Source of the DNA: Climacteris rufus
Taxonomy: Eukaryota; Chordata; Aves; Passeriformes; Climacteridae
DNA length: 64,000 nucleotides
Direction of reading: 5' to 3'
Assembly: GCA_013398175.1 (NCBI GenBank)
Contig: VZRZ01007729.1
Location: 152,010-216,009, forward strand
Of this stretch, positions 1 through 10,884 are shown piece after piece. The notes beneath the pieces are model-generated. The model saw only the letters and a program-made list of their open reading frames with translations, had not been told where the DNA came from and did not search any database. The stretch's first letter is position 1, and the number at the start of each line of letters is the position of its first letter. The position numbers and the translations under genes are program-made.

Positions 1-250
1 GGCGCTGCCCTGGCCGCCGGCCCCTGGGGCGCGGGGGGCCGGGCGGTTCGTACCTCCGGGTGGGTCCCGCCGGGCGCTTGGCCCCGGGGGCGGCGGTGCT
101 CGACGGCGGCGGAGCGGTGCGTAGCCGGGCCGCCTCGGGGGTGGGAGCGGGACCGTGTCTTCAGGCGCTCTGCCAAAATCGGTGGAGCTGGAAAAAGCTG
201 GAGGACAAGAGTATCTGTCCATGGGCGCTGCGGTGGCCCTTGCTTGGGAA
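1..250. promoter_or_regulatory. CpG-island promoter edge with probable first exon(s)
   Basis: The first 170 bases are very GC-rich and hold close to 28 CpG dinucleotides, while the rest of the window is CpG-poor. A GC-box-like GGGGGCGG lies near 86-93. This is the usual signature of a vertebrate housekeeping-type promoter and 5' exon, cut by the window edge. Direction is not settled. On the plus strand there are donor-like sites after 116 (GCG|GTGCGT) and after 511 (GAG|GTGAGT, a perfect consensus). On the minus strand an ATG at 222 opens a frame that runs without a stop to base 1, with a good donor inside it (GGAG|GTACGA, exon end at 54). Both could be true if the promoter is bidirectional. 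A short plus-strand frame from the ATG at 221 codes 16 residues and would be a small upstream frame if transcribed. I do not recognise the gene. Confidence 0.7.
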
Positions 251-1554
251 GTGATGGTGACAGCGTTTTGATAAGCCGTGATTGTGTCCTTTGGTGTCAC
301 TGGTGATCGATCAGAGAGGTCCAGAAGTTATTCTTTTCCTTTGCTAGAAGGCAGAGGGTCCAACTTTGGCTCTTGGAGTTGTTGTCTTCTCTTTACTTTT
401 GCACAAGATTGGTTGGCCTAACTCTCAAGGCAAGGCAGAAAAAAGTGTTGTCCTCGGTGCCTCAAATAGCTAACCACATGCTTTTCCCCCCGCTGTAGTA
501 CTTGTTGAGAGGTGAGTATTTCTGCCCTGAACTGGATTATCTCAACTACTGTAGCACCAGTCTAAACCAAATTCTGCTTTAGCAGTGGAACACAACAATG
601 TGTGCGAATCACTGCTCTGAACAGGAGGCCTAGAAGTACCTCTGTGCTCTGTAACTTCAGCAGGGCCTTCTTTAAATCAGTTCTTGGTAACAGCCCGTGC
701 CTAAAGAATCCCATTCACCAATAACTTAGTATAATTTGTACACCTCTTTGCCACAAAAATCGATCCACTGTTTCTCCAGAAGCTGAAATAACCTGTTATC
801 TAATCAGATAAAGTAGGAAAGTTGCTATATTTATTTTTTCTTTCTAAACCTGACAAAAGTAAGATAGACTCATCACTATTATTGACTCCACTGGTTTTAA
901 ATTGCAAACTCTATGTGTACACACTCATTGTATATATGCTATGTACTCAGTTACTGATAATGTAAGCATATTTTATTTCCATAGTGAATTGGATAAGTAA
1001 GAAAGGATATCAAATGTAAATAGATGTCTATTGCTATAAGGACATCTTTGCCATTTCAGTAGCTCTATAACTACAAATTGACCTACTGTTCCATGCTGCC
1101 AAATGATCAACATCTACATGCTTAAAGTGATTTTTTTATATCACAGTTTAGTTTGACTGAACTTTACCACGAAGTGCTCCATTGCTCTACAGAATATTGT
1201 TGTGTAAAAGGTATTGAAAATGAAAGGAACAGCAAATTTATGCTGTATAATGATTTTACCTCCACACACCCAATGAGAAGAAATGCTTGTTTTGATGGTG
1301 GAGAAAAAGTTGTTGACATTAAAAGGGTTGTGTGAAACTTAAATGAACTAGACAAATGCAGTGCCAGCGACCTACATTTCTCCAGTTCTGAGTGCCAGAT
1401 GATACCGCTTTACGTTTTGAGATTTTGGCCAACTAATCTGTGTTAAAAATGAAAGAGATTTTTAACAAGGGGGAAAAATTGAGAAAGGGAAAAAAAAACC
1501 CCAAACCATGGGTGCTACTTAGTGTGTTTTTTCTCTTTCTGGGGAACCTGGTGG
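251..1554. other. Non-coding, probable first intron or 5' flank
   Basis: This is AT-rich sequence with no recognisable coding exon. The only notable site is the strong 5' splice-like sequence at 505-520, preceded by a pyrimidine-rich acceptor-like stretch ending at 498. The frame at 1153-1335 on the plus strand and its opposite-strand partner have no family features and are treated as chance. Confidence 0.5.
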
Positions 1555-1890
1555 CAGTGCAGGTACCCACCCAGTGCGGGTGAGGTGCGGGGCTGGGCTG
1601 AGCTGGGCTGAGCTGGGCTGGGCTGGGCTGGGCTGGGCTGAGGAAAGCTGAACTGGGCTGAGGAAAGCTCAGTGCTTGTGCTGCGCTGAGCGGAGGGCCG
1701 GGAGACCGCTGTCCGAGGTCCTGCAAGCCAGAACTCACACAGCCCGTGGCCAGGCAGGCGAGAAGCCTCTCTCTGCCCCCTGCCCTGGCTTGGTGCTTCT
1801 GGGTCCCTCTGGAGCCTTTTGATCCCTGCGGGTGGCTGAGAGAGCCAAGCGGATGGCACGTCCAGCGGTCTGACGTGTGTGTTGATGTGC
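1555..1890. promoter_or_regulatory. GC-rich, CpG-containing segment
   Basis: The segment is about 340 bases of clearly higher GC than its flanks, with roughly 15 CpGs. It lies 1.3 kb inside the window from the main CpG island. It includes a pentanucleotide array (listed separately) and unique GC-rich sequence at 1670-1890. It may be an alternative promoter, an island shore or the remains of a GC-rich mobile element. I see no coding exon. The proline/serine/alanine-rich frames on the minus strand come from the pentamer array. Confidence 0.4.
1589..1669 (+). repeat. (GGGCT/GAGCT)n pentanucleotide array
   Basis: The G-rich plus strand repeats GGGCT and GAGCT units, with a core of uninterrupted GGGCT at about 1615-1640 followed by degenerate copies separated by AGGAAAGCT. 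Successive GGG runs separated by CT make a G-quadruplex possible. The opposite strand reads as proline-alanine-glutamine-serine repeats but has no sign of being a gene. Confidence 0.85.
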
Positions 1891-3939
1891 TTGTACACGG
1901 GCTACCCTGAAGAATGTAGAGGTGAAACTTGAAACTCGAATACTATTGCGGTATTTTGCTGGGCTTTCTGCTGTTTTATATATATTTCATTTATAAAACT
2001 GAATCAGGAGATTATTTTTAAAAAAGTAAATATTAATTTTTTGAGTGTTGGATATTTAGCGAATTCTTAGGTAAGGAATCAGAATAGAAAATAATGTCTA
2101 GATGCGTGGTTTATCTACACACTGGTTGGTTGGTGTCGTGGTTTATGTGGTGAGCTGCTTCTTTTAAACAAAATGCTAAAAATATCACATTTACTGAATA
2201 ATCAAGTATGTAAGCCTTGGCTTAATAGAATGAAAGGCTTGTTAAATAGCCTTTCTTTTTAAGATGTCTTTCGCATTCTTGGAAGGCAGCTTTGTTCACA
2301 GAAAAGAGCTTTTCATCCAGTTGATCAATTATAGCAGATGATAAAAATCAGTAAAATTTACACTGCACAACAGTCAACCTAAAACTTGTAATCGGGTGTT
2401 GTTTCCCCCTTCCCCAACTCTCTCCAACACCATCCACCATTCTCAACACAGTCAGTTCTCACAGTAAACTGTGAAAATCATGGGGATTTCTCAGTCCAGC
2501 AAGTTATGTTTTTCCAGAAAGTACTATTGGTGATAACAAACAGTACATACCAAAAATTCCTTTGATGCACAAGTCTAAACCTCAGACTTCATGTTTTTAT
2601 TCTTTTATCTGAAACTAGAAGAAAATGAACTTTCAAAATACTCTGTGTTCCACTACATGTCTCATGCTCTCTGAAGAATATTTTAATGTAATTGCTTTGT
2701 ATTGCAGAAGTTTGTAGGCAGGAGTTGTTTGACTTATAAATCCCATGTAGCCATTCTACATGGTGAGTTTTTTTGTTTTGGTTCTAACATATAAGTATAC
2801 TCGGGGTTTTTTTGGTGTGTTTTTTTTTTTTTTTTTTTTTTTTGTTTTCCTCTTTTNNNTTTTTTAGGTTGTTCTCCTGTAATTAGAGTCTTACTATTCA
2901 ACTTTTATTGAGTTGCATTGGGTTTTTTGAAAATGTTGTAGAAAATGCTAAAGATTTTGAACATTTAAAAAACCGCTATTTTTGATAGTATCAATGAATA
3001 TGCATATGCCTTTTATGTTGTTTGTATGTCAGTAGACTTTTTGTGTTGTTTAGAAGTTTGGGATATCAGTGTTGTCTCACTATAAATCCGTCTTCAGCTT
3101 ATTTCTTAGAAACTATCCTTAAAGCCTAATGTCTCTATATATTGTTTTCTTGTCTTGATAGTCACGTATTAGTAATGGCTAAACAGTAAATATAAGAGAA
3201 ATATTTGAATGTATTACATATTTGTCTAGATGACAGAACAAATTGCTGTAGCTTTGTTGAATCACTAAAGTAGCAGAATAACTGAAAATCTGGATCTACA
3301 CTTCTGTTTTTCTGTTAGAAATTTAATTTAGATTTTTTTTTTATGTTTATGAAATCTTTGTAATGCCTATTATAAATTTGTGGTTGTATTTGGAGGGATT
3401 TGTCTTGGCAATATCTTCTCTTGGTTTCCAGAATATGATTTTTATATGCAGTATGTCACAGTACAGTATTCAGACAATTAACAAAAACTATATTGGTTTG
3501 ATGTTGGAAGACACGGTTCCTCATTATGACTTGTCAGCTTTCTATCAGGGGAAATACTCAAACTCTTATTCTTAAGGCAGCAGGCAATCGCTCTGTGGAA
3601 TAAAAGAAAATTCTGGCTACTTCTGATTAAGAACTGGGTCAAATAACTAAGTAGGACATAAAAATGTAGAGGTTTTTAATTTTTTTTTTTTTTTTTAGAG
3701 ATAGAACTTGTATCTTTGTGATAAGTGTCAGAGGCCAGGGCATTCTTGGCAAATGTGTTTCTTAATGTTTGAACAAGACACTAGTCGTCATTTTTTTGAC
3801 ACAAGTTTCTTTAACCAGTGCCAGTTGAGCGTGTTTAAAATGTGGCCTTTATTAGCACTAGTTAAAATATTGAAATGTATAATTCAAGTAAGTGCATTAT
3901 AATTAAAATGACATTAAAATAATTTATTTTCCCTCATAG
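1891..3939. other. Non-coding AT-rich sequence
   Basis: Apart from the poly-T tracts near 2820 and 3681-3696, nothing identifiable is present. The frame at 3708-3902 contains a chance-level CCHC spacing, discussed in the findings. No complete exon is supported. Confidence 0.5.
2807..2866. repeat. Poly-T tract with a 3-base assembly gap
   Basis: A run of 24 Ts (2820-2843) continues into a T-rich stretch interrupted by NNN at 2857-2859. The length is unreliable because assemblers and sequencers slip on such tracts. A poly-T on the plus strand could be the tail of a minus-strand retroposed copy, but I see no recognisable body next to it. Confidence 0.85.
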
Positions 3940-4107
3940 AGTGTCAAAGAAGAAAAAGATACCAACTCTTCTTATATCAACATTGCTAAAAAGCAAACGT
4001 GGGCTGACATCCTAGCTGCTCAACGTGTACACACAGATTTTTGTTTTTCAGGAATTAAACATCATTTGATAGGTTCTGATTTGAGGCTTATGATATTGGT
4101 ATCATAA

Positions 4108-7100
4108 AATAGCTGAGTTATTACTTAGTTGAAAAATGTGTATCAATAAAGGGTTTAATCATTAAGCATAGAAGGTATGGTTGATAGGAATATAGAGTTG
4201 GTATTTCTGTTACTGAATAATTTTTTTGATCAAAGAACTGTGTTCAGCTACTTTTATTGGAGTAAGAGGTGATTGAATGTTATTTAAAACAATTAACATC
4301 ACATTTCTTCTCAGATATTATCTCGAAATATCAAGGCTTATATGAATCATTACTTTCCTAAGAATTCTTTCCTAAACAGCATATGTAGTCTAATTAGGTT
4401 TTGATTTAAGCTCTCAGTTAAGCTGGCAGAAAAGAGCAGATGAGAAATACGAAACCAAAAGCTCAAGTGAAAAAAGAACCCTTCAGTTACAAAAGGTCAC
4501 ATAGACCAGCATCTGCCACAAAGTTAGATATTTCAGTTGCACACCTTAATTGCATATTTATGTTATATGCAAGAGTCATACCTAAGCTAATCAGAAGAAA
4601 CTCATACAAATTAAACCTTGAAGATCTGTACTGGTAGTCTAACACAAACAAGAAAAAATGACATTAATTACTGAACTAGTGCCTTTTCAGACTCTGTTGA
4701 AATATACTACTTTATTTTAAAGCTCTTTTTAAAAATGAATACTATGCTGTATTAAAAAAAAACAAACAAAAACAACTGTAATACTTAAATGTTTGCACTT
4801 TTAACATTTTTGTTTTAAAATGCCATGAAACTAATATGACTGTGTAAATTGATGTTTGCACAATTTGATGGTTTTTGATGTTATTTGTTCAGCTGATTTT
4901 TTAAAAAGGTAAAGTTGAATTATTTTTCAAAATTAATTTAATACAAATATGTGGATGAATTTAGCATAACTCTTATTGTAGCAGTGTACTGGTATAGTAC
5001 AAGAAGCAACACTGACTATGTGCTAAGAGATCTGTATTTTGGCCTTGATGTAAGTGGCTGCAGTCTCAGTCTCCTGTTTTGAGCTAGATGAATGGTACTG
5101 CACTCAGGGTAGACTATGCACATGCTTGTGGTCATTCAATTGCTTAAATGCTTTACTGGATCAGGATCAAATCTCCACTCCTAAAAGAGCAAATTCCCCA
5201 GGGTGTTCTCTCTAGAAGTGCATTAACCCCACCTAACTTTTAAAAGTTTGTATCTAGGTGATAATCAATTTACTCATCACGTTCATAGGTATCAATGGCT
5301 ACATCACTCTTGATTTTAGGAAAAAGGACTGCAGATTACTAGCACAGAGTAATTGAAGTGGATTCTACCCTAATCCAGCAGCCACCATGTAATGTTTTAT
5401 TGTATTAGTGTCAAATAGCTTGGGACCTCTAGCTCTGCTCTCAGTTTTATTTTGTTCACTTGCTCTCTTTATATCAAACAGTGTGCTTCACGTGCACCTT
5501 GCAGAGACTGTGACAATCTTGCTTCTTCATTTCATGTTCTTCTAGGAAAGGTAATCAAAATGCAAATTATAGTTCTATCACTTATCCTGCCTAAAAATCA
5601 TTTGGTCTATACTTAGTAATTTATCACTTCAGTCTTGCACTAAGATCCATAATGTATTTAGATCTATGAATTGCCTGAAAGGAAAAAAATAACTTAGAAG
5701 CTGAATTCTTAAATATTACTTTTTGATAAGTGTCAGCCATAACACTCCAGAAGATAAAAAAGTAGAGTAATCCATATGACAAAAAGAAAAAAAGAGTAGG
5801 TATCCATTATGGACATTCACACAAAATATAAAAGTTCAGACTGTCTTTCAAGTCGGTGGAGATACATAGGTAATTCTAGAGTCTGAGTCAGTTCACAGTA
5901 ATGTGCACATGTAAAATAGGTCAGATGGATTATGCCCTAAAAGTACCTATTTTCTATCCATTGTCTCTGAAGAGAACATACTGTCGTTTTATCTCAGATA
6001 CAAACACTTCCAACCACTGTTGACCTCAAAAGTCATATTAGATGAACTCTAATAAAGTGATTTTGGTATAAAAATTAAGTTTGGATGAAATTATGTTCTT
6101 ATGCAAAATTTAACTGTGACAAAGTTTGTAAAATCCTGTTACTTGTGTGGTCCTACACCAGCCTAGTGAAATCACAAGTCTCTTTCACTTCTCTGATATC
6201 TTTATTCTGTCACTGAAGAATGTGCAATCTGCTTCTTAGGGGTGAGAATAGGAAAGGGCCTTGTATGACATAACTGCATTTTCATCACTCTTATTATTTT
6301 TTTTTTTTGGAGAGAGAAGACCAAGAGCTTTTACATATGACTTTTCCAGCTGTTGTTTCTGTTGAGAAACCAGACAATAACAATTGTAGGTCATCTTCTT
6401 AATAGACATTTTTGCAGGTAGATCTGCTAAAGATTATTTCTCTTACTCTCCTTTCTCTCTTTACAAGGACAGTGAATTTTTTTGGGGGTGGAGTGTCTAT
6501 GTATATGAGAATTTCTTCTCTTAGTCCAAATCAGAGGGAACTCCCAAGATTACCCAAGCTCTTTCACTACAGAAGCACATATTCTTAGACATTTATGCCA
6601 CTTTACTACAGTAACCATACTGTACTTTTCTACGTACTTTTCACTGTACTTTTCTCTTGTCAGAACTGTAGAGCAAACATCTCTAAGTGAGAATGCATGT
6701 GAGCTTGATTTCCTTTACAGCATCAATCAGTTAGATGAATACAAATGCAGTGAGGCACTGGAAACATATTCTGGCATGTAAAGAGATTTGACTAATTTGA
6801 AAATATGTTAAAAAAATAAAGACCAGATTTAATGTTGGATTTGGGATATGACCTTGTTTGCAAATGGGGTACATATATGAAATATGTGAAATGCTCCTTT
6901 AGAACATGTGCGTTGGAGGGCTGTATCCAACAAACTTCCAGTCCATAATGACAAAAAGATGATGTAAGTGGCTCTGAAGGGGAGTTGATCAACACTTGAT
7001 ATTCTCCCACCTTTCATCTCATCTCTGTCATCCAAATTGATAGATGTATCATAAGGTGTCCTAAAGCCTTTATGGAACAACCCAGTTTGATCCTTAGGAG

Positions 7101-10100
7101 CACTGGTTGTATGCAACCAAATTACTGGGATGAATGGTGATGATAAATGCTGACATGACAAACTTCAGCAGTTACGTACGGATATTTTGATTCTTTGAAG
7201 TGTCTTGGAGAGCCCAATGGGAATGTTCACCTTTAATACATATTGATTTTGAGAGTGGATTCAGATGTTTCATCTCTAGAAGAAAACATTGTGATTAAAA
7301 ATGGTAGGAAAGATGATCTGAAGTTACCAACAAACAGTATGTTTCGGTCTAGGTTTTTAAAAATTGTGCAGCAGTTTTGAAGTCATTGTGGATGTTTTAA
7401 ATTATTTCAGTGAAATTAGAAGGAAATGGTACCTGAGGGACTACAAATAAAAAAGGTTCAATTTTTCATTTTTGGGATATCATACTGGCATTTTATGATA
7501 TATTTTAATGTTGTGATTTAGGTAATTTCATTAGTTAAGGCATTATATTTTCAAATATATCCATTATAAAATTTTAAAAAGAGAAAAAAAGATATTATGT
7601 TTGCATTTTTGAATGTGCAATATATTGCAGCTTTTAGGAAATGTTTTCCATGGAGGAAGTATGATATCTAGAGTGCTTTTTAAATGCATGTTTAATTCTT
7701 GTTGATCCTCTGCATGTTAGATTAGATGTTGCCTTCAATTTGCCTGAACACTTATGGAAATGGTATCTTGGGCCTGTCAACAGACTTCATCTCTGTAAAG
7801 CATCATAATGAAGTATCTTTATTACATTTTAAAGATGTTAGCAATCCAGAATCAGAGGGCATTTTTTATTAAAGGGATGGGAAAAAGATATTTAGGAAAA
7901 AAAAATTATCATTTTATTAATTCTTTTAGGAGAATAAGAGTCTCCTGAGCTTGCTGATTGGTGATTGGTTGAGCATTGTTCTACCTTGGTTAGCTTGTTT
8001 TCTGTATTTAAGGGCTTACACTTACAGATTCTTGTAAAATCCAAAAATGAATTTTGTATGAGATGTATCTATTTAGATAAATACTTGGATTTAAAGGAAG
8101 AACTTGAGCAACTCTTGAATACTTTAACATCTTCAAAATTAACTAATTAAAATACTTTAACCTAATTACATATCTTACAGACCTCTGTGTGTAGTAACAG
8201 ACAACTAAATGTAAGATGACAAATATAAAAATTTATTCATGTATACTTATTTTTTGTGATGAACAGTATACCAGACAGAAAAGCTTTCACTAGTGTGGAA
8301 AGTATATACTTAACTCATATTAGTTAATTTATTGTGTTCATGAGTCAAGAAAATATAATTTTTTTACTAGTATAACTTCATTTAGAGGGATATCTTTATC
8401 TCTGCTAAAGTTACATTTTCAAAGGCACTAAAATGATCTTTGCTGAGACAAGTGTTTGTATTTGTATACTTGCACACTGGATTGAAAAAACCAGATGTTC
8501 TTTAAAATACAACCCAGATTGTAGAAAAAACAATAAAAAATTGCAAATGAAAAATCTGGTTTATTTTTAGGCTATTTATATTGGTAATAAATAATAGAAG
8601 TATATATATGTAAAAATATACCCACAAAAATTACATGCAAATTTTCTGTGAATACTCTTAACATTGCCTTCCCATATATTTGTTGAAACTGGATTTCTGT
8701 GTAGAAGGGCTTTAGGATAATGAAGACATATGTCATAGTTGGAAGTAAAAATTCCTCTGTATTGGATGACTTGCAACTGACTGTGCAACTGACTGAAATC
8801 TGGTATAGAACATCTCACTTCAAAAGTAAATTATTTTTAAAATATGAGAGAATGGTAAGTTTCAGTGTATATTATCAAAATCATAAAAATAAAATGATGT
8901 ATGTAAATTGTAACCTTTATAATAAAAACATCTACAAATATTCCCAAATTCATTCTTTGGTTAAGATTAAAATCTCTGAAGGGTTTGAAGAGAAATATTA
9001 CTGTAACATCTATTTAGAATACTGATTGTTAAGTAAACTCCTTAAGCAAGTTTCTGGTGGTTTTCCAGTGGGATGTGTCTGTACTGATGCTGGCTGTGTT
9101 AAAGTCAGGCAAGTGGAGAGAGAGCCAGGTTGTCAGAGGCTCATTTACTACTGCCCTTTTTATTATTTATTAAAGTATCCCAAATGCATCTATTTTGACA
9201 TATTGCAAATTTTATACCCCTAAAGGTATAAAATATATCTTTCATCCTTTCATGTTTTACCTTTCACACTGTGTCCAAGCTGTTAATTTTGTGGTGCAGT
9301 GCTTTCATGACAGACTGAGCGGGTTTTATTACAAGAAAGTTTTTTTTGCAGAAGGGAACAAGTATGGGAAGCTCCCAGCATCCTGTGTGTGTGGATACCC
9401 CAGCATGTGCTGCCTGCCAGGAACTCAGAAGCTCTGCCCTGGAGCAGGGCCAGGGTTGAGGATACATGAGGATTAGATTTCACTGGCTTGACGTTCTGCA
9501 CTTAAGAAAGGGAAGCAAGTCAAAAAAATAGCCATGGTCCCCTGGGATGGCTTTTAAAATTCTTCATGCATTCAAAGATCAGAGATGGTTGTTTCCAGTC
9601 CTGCTCTGCTGTGGACTTGAAGTTTTGATGTAATGTTTCTACAGAGAACCTGACAGAATTTGGACCAGTATTATGAAGAAGTAGGAGTTTCTGAACAAGT
9701 TCATTTGAAATATTGCCCAAATTATATTAAAAGCAGAATTAATTTTTGTATTTTTACTTTTTCTTTAATTTATGCTTTCTGATATAACAATCCATGGGGA
9801 AATGACCCCTATAATAAGCTGAGCTAACAAGATACAGTGGAGTGCTGGAGTTCAGGAAATGAGGCTTCCTGTTTTATATTCCAATTCTGTTAGAAGTTCA
9901 TTATGGTTTCTTTTGTCTCTAAATCTTATAATTGTTAAAGCTGAATCTTATAAATGCACTTTTTTTTTTTTCCAACCTCACTATATGAATGAAATGAAAT
10001 CATTAATGTAACAACAGCTTTTCAAAATCTAGGTAGTGAGATTGATTTCTGGGACATGACTAGAATAAATATACTGCAATCCAATCTCTGTATGACAGAT

Positions 10101-10837
10101 GTGAATTTAAAATATTGTTTTATTTTCATTTGTAAATACAGGCCAATTTTCTTTAGTCAGCAATCTACAATGACATAAACCAGGACTAACTTCATTGAAA
10201 TCAATGGCTTTACTTAAATGTAATACTGTTTTGAAAGAAGGAGACACATGATATGCTTTAAAACTGAAATACATGAATTCAGAGGGACAATTTTGAGTCA
10301 GACTGATTTGCTTTACAGACTTTGCTAACAAAGAGTATTATGCAGAGTGCTTTAAATGCTCATTTCCCTGTCTTTGACTGACATTACTAATTTGCTCTTG
10401 TTAGATTAATTTTTTTTCCGTTTTCTTTGTACTTGTACTTGATTTTGATTGTGTTCTTTTATTCTATTGATTTTTCAGGCACTGCTGTGGAAAAATATTA
10501 TGAGTTTAAGTTGTTCAGCTATCCAGGGAGAGGAAAACCTTGAAGAAAACAAAACAAAATTAATTTGCCTCTTCCAGCCAAGAGTATAGGTCATCCACCA
10601 GGGTTAAAAGGAGAGATGCTGATTAGTTGTATTGCTAGTTTAAATCCAGAGAAGCTGCTTTGATTGGTGCAAAGACATTTTATTTTATGCTGGCATAAAT
10701 ACCGCTATAATTTAAGCATAAATTGAAGAATTGATCAGGTAATGAAGTTTTGCTCTAGTACATTTCAACATTCATGCAAAAGGTAGTAATTTTAACAATG
10801 ACTCATCTTAAATAAAAATTACAGGTTTGATACACAT
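4108..10837. other. Non-coding AT-rich sequence, no identifiable element
   Basis: This is a mosaic of AT-rich unique-looking sequence with A/T homopolymers. The open frames here (for example 6829-7161 minus, 8720-9025 plus and 9195-9476 plus) have no motif, no consistent codon pattern and no flanking gene signals. Somewhat GC-richer patches occur at 9040-9480. A weak exon-like frame at 10479-10589 is treated as a finding. Confidence 0.45.
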
Positions 10838-10838
10838 G

Positions 10839-10853
10839 TATGTGTGTGTATTT

Positions 10854-10884
<31 letters not shown>
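10839..10884. repeat. (TG)n and (TA)n dinucleotide microsatellite
   Basis: An interrupted TG stretch is followed by TATATATATA and then an uninterrupted (TG)10-type run ending at 10884. It is a compound alternating purine-pyrimidine tract, probably polymorphic and with Z-DNA potential. Confidence 0.85.

Noticed and set aside
60..254. Plus-strand 64-codon frame in the CpG island
   Set aside because: It starts with GTG, and stop-free frames are expected in GC-rich DNA. Neither strand can be preferred without transcript data.
1433..1898. Proline/serine/alanine-rich minus-strand frames
   Set aside because: Produced by the GGGCT/GAGCT array and its GC-rich flank.
2130..2160. TGTCGTGGTTTA, like the start of a common passerine LTR
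   Set aside because: The similarity ends after 12 bases and no LTR body, end or target duplication follows.
7930..7961. 31-base exon-like segment after TTCTTTTAG
   Set aside because: The donor is weak and there is no link to any other exon; too short to support.
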